64,000 nt of DNA from an uncultured Clostridia bacterium. Lineage in GTDB: Bacteria > Bacillota > Clostridia > Saccharofermentanales > DTU023. Below, in pieces: positions 1 to 7,062 of the stretch. How positions within the stretch are numbered: the first letter of the stretch is position 1; each line of letters starts with the position of its first letter. The notes under the pieces are model-generated. The model worked only from the letters and a program-made list of their open reading frames with translations. It was not told the DNA's origin and ran no database searches. Position numbers and translations under genes: made by a program. The stretch lies in assembly GCA_937922005.1 (NCBI GenBank), contig CAKZWV010000004.1, forward strand, positions 1 to 64,000, in the 5' to 3' direction.

Positions 1-1002
1 GATGATGATGACCAGACCCCTGTCGAGATCGAGGGTGGTGTGGAAGTCTGGCTCCCCATCAACAGTAGTCTGCGGAGCAAACAGTCTGACTATGAAGTTA
101 TTTCCATTGACGAGGGTGCAAATAAAGTAACTCTTTTCACTTCTAGCGACAGCTTCCCGACCTCCTATCAGAGCTCGGATCCCACTTCGACCGCTTCGAA
201 GTACTATAAGTGTATCACTATTGTCGATCAAGATACCAAGAGTCATTTTGCTTACCTGGTCGCTAAGACCTATGGACGGGGCAATGAGTGCACTCTGGTA
301 GATCCTGCAAGTATGGTCGATGCCAAAGCTCCTACCACTGGTGGCAGCCACTTAACTGGTACCGAAGCGACCAACTTAGCCAAATTCTCCAACTTCTACC
401 AGGTAAAAGAAGGAAAGTATGTGGTAGAAACTCAGCCTTCAGGCATTAAGTTTTACTTTGACAAGGGAACATTCTCTAAGAATTTCGATCAAGAAAAGCA
501 AGTCCAAGGTGCTATCTACGCTTTGCAGTATGCCATTGCTAGCCCTGCTGGATGGGTACGCAACGTAGCCTTTAACCTGGCCTTTATGATCGACGGGAAC
601 TTTGTAGAACCTATGAAGCCCGTTACCGTCGAAGTTCCTTACGAGGGTCTGAATGCCTCTAAGTTGGACATTTTAAGAAAGACTGGTCCGAACTCCTATG
701 CGACAGTTTCTGCCGTCGTTTCTCCTTCCGTTGTAAAGTTTGAAGCGGGAAACAGTGCCCAGTACATCTTTGCTGAGACAGTCGGTCTGAGCAAGACAAA
801 CTTAAAACTAGTGGCAGGTGGTACCACACCTCCCATCACCGCTGGCGCACAATCTCCTGTACCCGGGGCGAACAACCCTGCAGCCACCGTTGCAAATAAT
901 GCTAACTTGCCAGTCTCCGGTGAAACAGACTACGCCATCCATGCAGCAGTGATCTTTGCCTCAGCCTTAGGCCTATATCTGCTCAAGCGGAAAATGAGAT
1001 AA
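1..1002 (+). CDS. Sortase-anchored surface protein, 3' part (5' end outside window)
   Basis: The reading frame is open from base 1, so this is the C-terminal 333 residues of a longer protein; the GTG at 40 is probably internal. The last 30 residues form a cell-wall sorting signal: LPVSGE (907-924), a hydrophobic segment, then the basic tail KRKMR. This variant of LPxTG predicts cleavage by sortase and covalent attachment to peptidoglycan. A Pro/Ala/Asn-rich spacer (about residues 270-300) precedes the signal, as expected for a wall-spanning stalk. The upstream part is Thr/Ser/Lys-rich and I do not recognise a domain, so the function is unknown. It is followed by a strong terminator. The anchor is seen directly; surface location is inferred from the family of signals. 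Confidence 0.8.
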   Translation, partial: DDDDQTPVEIEGGVEVWLPINSSLRSKQSDYEVISIDEGANKVTLFTSSDSFPTSYQSSDPTSTASKYYKCITIVDQDTKSHFAYLVAKTYGRGNECTLVDPASMVDAKAPTTGGSHLTGTEATNLAKFSNFYQVKEGKYVVETQPSGIKFYFDKGTFSKNFDQEKQVQGAIYALQYAIASPAGWVRNVAFNLAFMIDGNFVEPMKPVTVEVPYEGLNASKLDILRKTGPNSYATVSAVVSPSVVKFEAGNSAQYIFAETVGLSKTNLKLVAGGTTPPITAGAQSPVPGANNPAATVANNANLPVSGETDYAIHAAVIFASALGLYLLKRKMR

Positions 1003-1026
1003 TCACCATTAAGTATTAAGAGCTTT

Positions 1027-1064
1027 CTTTCAGGCTTTGCGATACGCAGGGCCTGAAAGTTTTT
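1027..1064 (+). terminator. Intrinsic terminator of the surface protein gene
   Basis: Inverted repeat CTTTCAGGC / GCCTGAAAG around a 15-base loop, followed by TTTTT. Confidence 0.85.
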
Positions 1065-1074
1065 GCTGTTTGTC

Positions 1075-1103
1075 TTGACATTATTTTTACTCCCTGTTAC
1101 ACT
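1075..1103 (+). promoter_or_regulatory. Promoter of tRNA-Pro
   Basis: TTGACA (1075-1080), 17-base spacer, TACACT (1098-1103), 12 bases before the mature tRNA 5' end. Confidence 0.75.
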
Positions 1104-1115
1104 TATAAGGCTTGG

Positions 1116-1191
1116 CGAGGTGTAGCACAGGTGGTAGTGCGCCTGCTTTGGGAGCAGGAGGTCGCAGGTTCAAGTCCTGTCACCTCGACCA
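1116..1191 (+). tRNA. tRNA-Pro (anticodon TGG)
   Basis: Complete cloverleaf: acceptor CGAGGTG / CACCTCG, anticodon stem CTGCT/AGCAG with loop TTTGGGA (anticodon TGG), T-arm GGTTCAAGTCC, and genomically encoded CCA at 1189-1191. It has its own promoter and terminator. Confidence 0.96.
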
Positions 1192-1209
1192 TATAAATCA
1201 AGAGAGAAG

Positions 1210-1258
1210 GAGCCCGCAATAATCCGAAGAAGCGATTTATTGTAGGCTCTTTTCCTTT
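1210..1258 (+). terminator. Terminator after tRNA-Pro
   Basis: A 13-bp stem with one mismatch (GAGCCCGCAATAA / TTATTGTAGGCTC) followed by TTTTCCTTTT. Confidence 0.8.
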
Positions 1259-1329
1259 TGCCCATCCTGTCAGGAGCCAGGCTTTGTTCAGGAAATCGAA
1301 TAAGGGATATTTAAGAAAGAAGGGTACAC

Positions 1330-2598
1330 ATGAGTAGATTGATTGGAACCATTGTACGGGGCATCCGGATGCCAATCTTTATGGAGGGAGATGACCTTGT
1401 TTCCCTCATCTGTGAACGGATTGGCCAATGCGTCGCCCATGGGGATTTGCAGGCTCAGGACCAGGATATTGTGGCCGTGACAGAATCGGTAGTCGCCCGT
1501 GCTCAAGGCAATTACATCTGTACTGCCCAGATCTCGGCTGATCTCAAGAAAAAATTACCCGCTGACTGTCAGAAGTTAGCTATTACCTTCCCCATCCTCA
1601 GCAGAAATCGCTTTTCGATTCTTCTAAAAGCATTTGCCCAGGCTGTGCCCGAGATTGACCTGGTCCTGGCCTATCCCCAGGATGAGGTGGGTAATCCCTT
1701 GATGGATGCCCAGGCCCTCATTACAAGTGAAGTGAATCCCTACCGGGATCTTCTAACAGAAGAGGAGTTCCATGCGGCCTTTGGCAATGAATACACTCAC
1801 CCATTCACAGGGATCAACTATGGGGATTTCTACCGATCCATCATTGAGGAGGCCGGAGCCAAATGTCAGATCTTCTATGGCAATGATCCCGTCCAAGTTG
1901 TGAAGATTTGTAAGGACATCTTAACCTGTGATATCCATACCAGGGCCCGGTCTAAAAAGCTCATGCGGGGAGCAGGTGCTCGGACCGTTCTGGGGCTGGA
2001 TGACATTGCCACCAGCCCTGTTATCTTTTCAGATGAAGAGGTTGAGGTCCTAAAGAAGATCAATCCCTTGGCCCGTAAGGAATCAGGTTATAATGCAACT
2101 TATGGTTTGCTGGGCTCCAATAAGGCTAATGAGGATACCGTGAAGCTCTTCCCCCGGCATGGACAGGAATTTGTTGATGCCCTAGCCAAGAGTTTGAAAG
2201 AGCTCCTAGGAAAGCAGGTCGAAGTAATGATTTACGGAGACGGGGCTTTTAAAGATCCTCAAGCGGGAATATGGGAGCTGGCTGACCCTGTGGTTTCGCC
2301 TGGCTTTACAAAAGGCCTGGAGGGCCGGCCCAGCGAGTTGAAGATTAAGTATCTGGCTGACACAGACCTTTACGAACTCAATCCGGCCGACCGGGAAAAG
2401 GCCTTGATTGACCAGATTTCCAAAAAAGATTCTTTACAAAATGCTCCTGCAGACAATCTGAAAGAGGGGACCACCCCTCGCCGGATTGTGGACCTTTTGG
2501 GGTCCCTGTCGGATCTTTGCTCTGGTAGTGGAGATAAGGGAACGCCTGTCGTCTACATTCAAAATTACCTAGATAACTTTGCTCGCGACCAAGATTAA
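1330..2598 (+). CDS. CofE-like (coenzyme F420-0:L-glutamate ligase family) protein
   Basis: The 422-residue protein resembles the CofE/FbiB-type ligase family: an N-terminal segment with DIVAVTESVVARAQG, similar to the conserved DI..V..K.VSKAEG strand-helix of CofE, in a protein of mixed alpha/beta character. In methanogens and actinobacteria the family adds gamma-linked glutamates to F420; bacteria that do not make F420 carry homologues of unproven function, and nothing else for F420 is visible here. The ATG has a moderate ribosome site (AAGAAGGG). It is a single-gene unit between the tRNA-Pro terminator and its own terminator at 2754. The family call is fairly secure, the substrate is not. 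Confidence 0.7.
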   Translation: MSRLIGTIVRGIRMPIFMEGDDLVSLICERIGQCVAHGDLQAQDQDIVAVTESVVARAQGNYICTAQISADLKKKLPADCQKLAITFPILSRNRFSILLKAFAQAVPEIDLVLAYPQDEVGNPLMDAQALITSEVNPYRDLLTEEEFHAAFGNEYTHPFTGINYGDFYRSIIEEAGAKCQIFYGNDPVQVVKICKDILTCDIHTRARSKKLMRGAGARTVLGLDDIATSPVIFSDEEVEVLKKINPLARKESGYNATYGLLGSNKANEDTVKLFPRHGQEFVDALAKSLKELLGKQVEVMIYGDGAFKDPQAGIWELADPVVSPGFTKGLEGRPSELKIKYLADTDLYELNPADREKALIDQISKKDSLQNAPADNLKEGTTPRRIVDLLGSLSDLCSGSGDKGTPVVYIQNYLDNFARDQD

Positions 2599-2609
2599 TT
2601 TTACTCAAA

Positions 2610-2698
2610 CAGAATGAACTTGGTTTGTAACCAGGATTCACTTGGCCCGAAAGCAGGATCAACTGGGTTCGTAAAAGAATGAACTTGGGCCGAGGAAG
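2610..2698. repeat. Four degenerate 22-bp tandem repeats downstream of the CofE-like gene
   Basis: Units start at 2610, 2632, 2654 and 2676 with exact 22-base spacing (the last is 23). They share the pattern CAGGATnAACTTGG then CGTAAA. They are noncoding and lie between the stop codon and the terminator, so they would be in the mRNA 3' UTR. Confidence 0.75.
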
Positions 2699-2753
2699 AG
2701 GGGATAACTCAAGATCCGAAGATAACAAGATCCAAATAAGAATGATTTATCTA

Positions 2754-2784
2754 AAAAGAGGACGTAATGTCCTCTTTTTTTTTG
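2754..2784 (+). terminator. Terminator of the CofE-like gene
   Basis: Perfect 10-bp stem AAAAGAGGAC / GTCCTCTTTT with a 5-base loop and a long T run. Confidence 0.9.
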
Positions 2785-2862
2785 TTATTTTCATAACCTG
2801 ATTAGGATTTTTTCATGCTTGCTGCTGGTAGAAGCGAATGGTAGCTAGTGGAAACTTTCATA

Positions 2863-2898
2863 CCCTGACTTACTCCCTGATTTACTCCTTGACTTACA
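2863..2898. repeat. Three 12-bp tandem repeats in intergenic DNA
   Basis: CCCTGACTTACT, CCCTGATTTACT and CCTTGACTTACA follow each other without a gap. Noncoding; no gene is visible between 2785 and 2950. Confidence 0.75.
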
Positions 2899-2950
2899 GC
2901 GGATAGAGGAGCGGCCAATAAGAAATAGTGGCGAGCGGCAAAAAAAGAAC

Positions 2951-2984
2951 AAAAAAACCGCCCTCTTGTTAAAAAAGGACGGTT
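2951..2984 (-). terminator. Terminator of the tRNA-Met/tRNA-Tyr unit
   Basis: On the minus strand AACCGTCC pairs with GGGCGGTT (one G-U), followed by TTTTT. Confidence 0.8.
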
Positions 2985-2988
2985 AGAA

Positions 2989-3073
2989 TGGTGGGGGATG
3001 ACGGATTCGAACCATCGAAGTCGACGACAACAGATTTACAGTCTGCTCCCTTTGACCGCTCGGGAAATCCCCC
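2989..3073 (-). tRNA. tRNA-Tyr (anticodon GTA)
   Basis: Class II tRNA with a long variable arm. The acceptor is GGGGGAT / ATCCCCC, the anticodon region is CAGACTGTAAATCTG (GTA), the T-arm is GGTTCGAATCC, and CCA is encoded. Co-transcribed behind tRNA-Met. Confidence 0.95.
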
Positions 3074-3145
3074 ATATTAGATGCGCTAGAGCGAAGAAAT
3101 GCTTGGTCAGTCGAACACTAAACAATAAAGTGTAGCAAAACTGAT

Positions 3146-3222
3146 TGGTGGGCCATCAGGGACTCGAACCCCGGACCGACCGGTTATGAGCCGGCAGCTC
3201 TAACCAACTGAGCTAATGGCCC
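3146..3222 (-). tRNA. tRNA-Met (anticodon CAT)
   Basis: Acceptor GGGCCAT / ATGGCCC, anticodon arm CCGGCTCATAACCGG, T-arm GGTTCGAGTCC, encoded CCA. It lacks initiator features, so it is elongator Met; a lysidine-modified Ile2 (CAT) tRNA cannot be excluded by eye. First gene of a two-tRNA minus-strand unit. Confidence 0.9.
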
Positions 3223-3261
3223 GAAAGATCAGGTCAGAACCCTCTCTCAAAACGCCTAACC

Positions 3262-3290
3262 AGTATATCAAGGGAATATTTGCTTGTCAA
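3262..3290 (-). promoter_or_regulatory. Promoter of tRNA-Met/tRNA-Tyr with a dispersed 12-mer in its spacer
   Basis: On the minus strand: TTGACA, a 17-base spacer, TATACT. The spacer contains GCAAATATTCCC, one copy of the 12-bp dispersed motif described below. Confidence 0.85.
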
Positions 3291-3460
3291 GAGCTTTTTC
3301 AAAATGTTAGCATTTTTTTACATAAGTCTTGAATGGGCCCAAGGGATGGGCTTTCTATTCTGGGTCGGCAACTGTGGAAGTTTGCAAGTAAAATCTTGCT
3401 CTAGTGCATCTATATTAGGTTTCGTGTCTTTCAGTGGATTGGCTCATCCATATAGATGGC
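3291..3460. other. Intergenic stretch with no recognised content
   Basis: Between the tRNA promoter and the 3' end of the NYN gene I see only a weak dyad (GCCCA/TGGGC near 3338-3352), and no credible ORF or RNA. Confidence 0.4.
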
Positions 3461-4405
3461 TTAGTAGTCAACGTCGACGAGACCAGCGGCCTGGAGTTTG
3501 GGCCAGTTAGCTTCGAGGATTTGGGTCCGCTTGCCTCGCACGTTCGTAGTGTGGGTTTCGACGAGCCCCAGGTCCAGCATCTGATTCAGGACTTGTTGGA
3601 CGAAAGCCAGGTCGAGCTTGCCTTTCTCGGCAATGTAAGTGCTTAAGTTGTGGAAAGTTAAGACCACAGGCTGGTTGTTGGTAGAATTGTGCAAATAGAT
3701 GAAGTTCTCGATGATATCGAGCATACAAGACTGGACGGGGTCTACATCCGCACCTTCACTGGGCACCACGACATAGGAGCTTGCCGCTTCCATGAGCCAC
3801 TTGCTAAAACAATTTTTGACGCCATAGACGATGACTTCCTTATGGCATTTTTGCCGAAGAAATTTCACAACGGACTGAAAGTGGCCATCCCCGGTAAATA
3901 AAATCCAGGTTTCAATATTAGGACGCTCAATCACACTCTGGTACATTGAATCCAGAATGATGATATCACTCATATCTTTCCGGCTCCGATCACTATTTTG
4001 GGTAGAAATAATGTTATTGGTGATCAGGCGGAGATTATTCATCTGGCCGGCAATGCCTTCATGGCTGAAATCTGCATAAATGTAGACATCCTTCAAGTCG
4101 TACTTTTGCACCAACTCCCGGTACCAACTTTGAACATCGGGAACGGTATTATAGTGGTTATGCATACTATAAAACCAGTGTTCATAGTCTACAAAGGCAA
4201 TGGCTGTATTTTTGTGAGGGTAGGGACTGCCAGTCGAAAAATGACCCTGCTGGTCCGTATATGAACGGTCTTTGAAGGCTGGGTCCGCATAGGTGTGGTC
4301 CTTAAACTGCCGATCCTTATAGGGATGGTCCGTAAAGGAATGATCCTGAAATGGGGGTTGGGGATTATTGGGGAGTAAACCGTGGATATCTGCTTTGTAG
4401 GTCAT
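3461..4405 (-). CDS. NYN-domain (LabA/PIN-like) putative RNase with C-terminal winged-helix-like region
   Basis: 314 residues from the ATG at 4405, which follows an excellent ribosome site (AAAGGAGGTG, 5 bases away); the frame is open further upstream but has no comparable start. Residues ~10-50 are a low-complexity repeat of D-(H/R)-(S/T/Q)-(F/Y)-x-D units. Then comes a NYN nuclease fold: AIAFVDYEHW (first acidic strand), DVYIYADFS, a central SDIIILDSMY acidic segment, and WILFTGDGHFQSVVKFL, which matches the conserved GDGDF/SDSDF motif. The last ~85 residues look like a winged-helix or OST-HTH module (STYIAEKGKLDLAFVQQVL). NYN proteins are metal-dependent RNases, but the target here is unknown. 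It is a monocistronic minus-strand gene. Confidence 0.8.
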   Translation of the reverse strand: MTYKADIHGLLPNNPQPPFQDHSFTDHPYKDRQFKDHTYADPAFKDRSYTDQQGHFSTGSPYPHKNTAIAFVDYEHWFYSMHNHYNTVPDVQSWYRELVQKYDLKDVYIYADFSHEGIAGQMNNLRLITNNIISTQNSDRSRKDMSDIIILDSMYQSVIERPNIETWILFTGDGHFQSVVKFLRQKCHKEVIVYGVKNCFSKWLMEAASSYVVVPSEGADVDPVQSCMLDIIENFIYLHNSTNNQPVVLTFHNLSTYIAEKGKLDLAFVQQVLNQMLDLGLVETHTTNVRGKRTQILEANWPKLQAAGLVDVDY

Positions 4406-4515
4406 AATACACCTCCTTTCTTCGAATATCATCCTAAGCTGATGGTACGAGCTTTGGGAAGTGAGGAGAGGGGCTAGGTGGATCCAAGGGAACCTTGAGC
4501 CCTGATCAGACGATA

Positions 4516-4535
4516 GGAGCAAATATTCCCGCTCC
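4516..4535. other. Small hairpin presenting the dispersed motif in its loop
   Basis: GGAGC and GCTCC flank AAATATTCCC, so the motif core is the loop of a 5-bp stem about 110 bases upstream of the NYN start, between that gene and the tRNA-Leu terminator. Confidence 0.5.
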
Positions 4536-4558
4536 TTTTATCAATTTTCCTCTTCCTT

Positions 4559-4590
4559 AAAAAAAAGGCAGAAAGCCTCAGCTTTCTGCC
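4559..4590 (-). terminator. Terminator of tRNA-Leu
   Basis: Perfect 10-bp stem GGCAGAAAGC / GCTTTCTGCC followed on the minus strand by eight T. Nothing else is seen between it and the tRNA (4591-4672). Confidence 0.9.
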
Positions 4591-4672
4591 TATCACTCAG
4601 ATCCTTACCTTTTTCGTAACGGGACCATTAAAGCTCAAGGTCGTCCTGGGGGAGGACCTATCAGCTTGGACT

Positions 4673-4758
4673 TGGTGCCGCTGGCCGGACTCGAACCGGC
4701 ACGGATGTAACTCCGCTTGATTTTGAGTCAAGTGCGTCTGCCATTTCGCCACAGCGGC
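4673..4758 (-). tRNA. tRNA-Leu (anticodon CAA)
   Basis: Class II tRNA: acceptor GCCGCTG / CAGCGGC, anticodon arm CTTGA-CTCAAAA-TCAAG (CAA), variable arm, T-arm GGTTCGAGTCC, encoded CCA. Confidence 0.95.
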
Positions 4759-4770
4759 AAGAACGTACCT

Positions 4771-4799
4771 ATTGTATCGAGTCTGAAAAATCTTGTCAA
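4771..4799 (-). promoter_or_regulatory. Promoter of tRNA-Leu
   Basis: Minus-strand TTGACA, exactly 17 bases, TACAAT, ending 12 bases before the tRNA. Confidence 0.9.
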
Positions 4800-4921
4800 G
4801 AGGATTGGCGGATGAGCTGGAGGAAAGAGATTTTTAAGTGTTAAAACGATTCGCACCGTTAGCTTGACAATCTTTTTTGGTTATTGTTAGCGATATTTTC
4901 CTAGCAAGACTTGCTGGTTCA

Positions 4922-4950
4922 TTGACTTCAAAAGCAATCCTTTCTAAAAT
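4922..4950 (+). promoter_or_regulatory. Promoter of the oligopeptide-binding lipoprotein pair
   Basis: TTGACT, 17-base spacer, TAAAAT, 27 bases before the ATG. A small dyad, AGCAAGACTTGCT (4903-4915), lies just upstream and could be an operator; that is a guess. Confidence 0.7.
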
Positions 4951-4977
4951 AGAAAAATAAGAAAAAGGGAGGTTACT

Positions 4978-6999
4978 ATGAAAAAACAGATGTCAATGAT
5001 CCTGGCTGGGCTCCTCATAGGCCAGGCTGCTATGGCCCTCGGGGCTTGTGCGAAAGACCGCTCCCAAGATGGTCCCGAGCTGGGCGTAGTTGTTACCTAT
5101 ACGACGAGTCCCTCCCGCCCTACCCGGGCAGAAAAGACCGCCACAGATCCTAGCGCACTTCTAAGTGCAGACTCTAATATGGAATCTTCTATAGAAGTGG
5201 CATCTGTGACAGACCCTGCCGCTGATGCCGCCAGCACTGATTCAGTAAGCACAGACTCGATGGGTACGGCTTCCGTGTATGGAGATGCCGCTGAATCCAC
5301 GATGACATCCCAAGAGGCTCAGGCACCAGCTCAGACCGTACAGATTTTAGCGATGAGTGACGACATTAGAGCTACCCAAATAGTGGCAGGCGATAAGGCT
5401 CAGGCTTCGGCGGAGATGGATTCCAATCAAAGCTACAGGGAAGGAATATTTGTTCTGCCAGAAGCCTTAGATCCTTGGCGGAGTGAAGATCAGGCATCGA
5501 TCCACCTTTTATATGCCCTATTTCAGCCCCTCCTGGGCGTAAGAGCGGATGAGGAAGGTGGCCAGAGCCTTTATTATGCGGCGGCCGATCAGGTGACTTA
5601 TTCGGAAGACAAGTTAACCTGTACCTTCCACCTGCGCGAGGGGGCGAAGTGGAGTGATGGTGAGCCTGTGAAGGCGGGAGAATTTGTGGAGGGTTTAGCT
5701 AAGATCTTTGATCCAGCAGCTCCCTCTCCCTTTTATCCCTTCTTTGAGGCTATCGAAAATGCATCGGCCGTTGCTGCAGGAACCCTTCCTTTGTCTGAGT
5801 TGGGAATTTCAGCCCCGGATGACAGTCACTTGGTGATTCGTCTGGCAAGGCCCCATGCAGATTTCCTTCAAGCTTGTGCCATGCCCTGCGCCGTCCCCTA
5901 TAGGACACAAATGCACGCCTTGCGAATGCGCGGATCTCTGGTTGCTGGGGGCAAGGGAGTATGTAACGGACCTTATATGATCGATTCATGGGGGGATACT
6001 CAGGTCGTTTTGACGAAAAATCCTTATTTTCATGCCAAAGATCGGGTCCACCTGTCACCCCTCATTTTCACGAGGTTTATGAATCATCCCGCTGCCTTGG
6101 AAGCCCTCTACGCAGGGAAGATCGATCGGGTATCCATCCTGGGCAGGGTGGATAATGGCAAGGACCAGCCTAGGTCGCCCAAGCTTGAGAAGCGCGAAGA
6201 ACTGATGCCTCTGACCCATTTTCTCTTTTTCCAATGCCAAAAACCACCCTTTGACCAGGTCAAGATTCGCCAAGCCCTGGGTCTGACAGTGGACCGCCAG
6301 TTGGCCATTAACCTCCTTGGTGAGGAGGCCTTTGTGTCGGCCAGCGGCTGGCTTCCTCCCCATATTCAGGTTGGTCAAGAAATATATCGAACAAATACTC
6401 CCGATTATTTTTCCGTCTTTCAAAATGAAATTGCTGATCCCAAGGCCCTGTTGATTGATGGAATGAAGGAAGCGGGTCTTGGGGAAGATCCTGGCAGCTT
6501 GACTTTGGAGCTGGCTACGGGGGCCAGGGGCGAGGGTGAAAAAGAGTTAATCGAGGCTCTGGCCAGGGAATGGGAGGAAAAACTGGGCATTCATGTCCGT
6601 CCAGTCGTTTATCCCTGGCAAAGCTTTTTAGAAAAAATACGAATGGGGTCCCTGGATGTGGCCTATGAGGCCTGGCGGTCGGAGATGCCAACTCCTTATC
6701 CCCTGATGCGTCTGGCTGGCTCAGACCAAAGCGCTCATTTGGGCAGTTTTTGGAAAAATGAGGCCTATGATGACCTCATTGCCAAGGCCGAAACGGAAGC
6801 AGACTCTGGGGCACGCCTAGCCCTTTACCAGGAGGCTGAGTCCATCTTGCTTCGGGAAATGTCCGTTGTCCCCTTGGCTTATCCTAAAAAAATAACTTAT
6901 CTAGCTAGTTCTCTTAAGGGCTTAGACCTTAGTCCCCAAGGTTCCATGTCCTATGTTGGGGCCTATTTCTCAGGGAGAGACCTTTCTGATACTAATTAG
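4978..6999 (+). CDS. Oligopeptide ABC transporter substrate-binding lipoprotein (SBP family 5), copy 1
   Basis: 673 residues with a lipoprotein signal peptide (lipobox LGAC, Cys ~24) and a Ser/Thr/Ala/Asp-rich linker of ~130 residues before the binding domain. The mature domain shows SBP_bac_5 landmarks: PEALDPW at the start, YTFHLREGAKWSDG-type text (here CTFHLREGAKWSDGEPV), the GPYMIDSW / LTKNPYF pair, and the late VPLAYPKKI segment. Such proteins deliver peptides to an OppBCDF-type permease, but no permease or ATPase gene is in this window. The start is preceded by AAAGGGAGG. The downstream gene is a paralogue, 63 bases away and probably co-transcribed. The closely spaced pair suggests a tandem duplication followed by divergence. 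Confidence 0.9.
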   Translation: MKKQMSMILAGLLIGQAAMALGACAKDRSQDGPELGVVVTYTTSPSRPTRAEKTATDPSALLSADSNMESSIEVASVTDPAADAASTDSVSTDSMGTASVYGDAAESTMTSQEAQAPAQTVQILAMSDDIRATQIVAGDKAQASAEMDSNQSYREGIFVLPEALDPWRSEDQASIHLLYALFQPLLGVRADEEGGQSLYYAAADQVTYSEDKLTCTFHLREGAKWSDGEPVKAGEFVEGLAKIFDPAAPSPFYPFFEAIENASAVAAGTLPLSELGISAPDDSHLVIRLARPHADFLQACAMPCAVPYRTQMHALRMRGSLVAGGKGVCNGPYMIDSWGDTQVVLTKNPYFHAKDRVHLSPLIFTRFMNHPAALEALYAGKIDRVSILGRVDNGKDQPRSPKLEKREELMPLTHFLFFQCQKPPFDQVKIRQALGLTVDRQLAINLLGEEAFVSASGWLPPHIQVGQEIYRTNTPDYFSVFQNEIADPKALLIDGMKEAGLGEDPGSLTLELATGARGEGEKELIEALAREWEEKLGIHVRPVVYPWQSFLEKIRMGSLDVAYEAWRSEMPTPYPLMRLAGSDQSAHLGSFWKNEAYDDLIAKAETEADSGARLALYQEAESILLREMSVVPLAYPKKITYLASSLKGLDLSPQGSMSYVGAYFSGRDLSDTN

Positions 7000-7062
7000 A
7001 AATATTCTAGGGATTATGCTAAACTGATATAGATGACATACAGTTAATTTTGGAGGTAAATA

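Noticed and set aside
1103..1375. Minus-strand ORF across tRNA-Pro ending VTGLEPATSCSQSRRTTTCATPR
   Set aside because: This is the well-known spurious translation of a tRNA antisense strand; no ribosome site and it overlaps the tRNA and the CofE-like start.
4406..4560. T-box or riboswitch in the long NYN leader
   Set aside because: No GGGTGGNACCGCG-type T-box sequence or other class I recognise; only the small motif hairpin.
4864..4892. TTGACA as a promoter for the binding-lipoprotein genes
   Set aside because: No acceptable -10 lies at 16-18 bases (TTAGCG); the TTGACT-N17-TAAAAT at 4922 is better.
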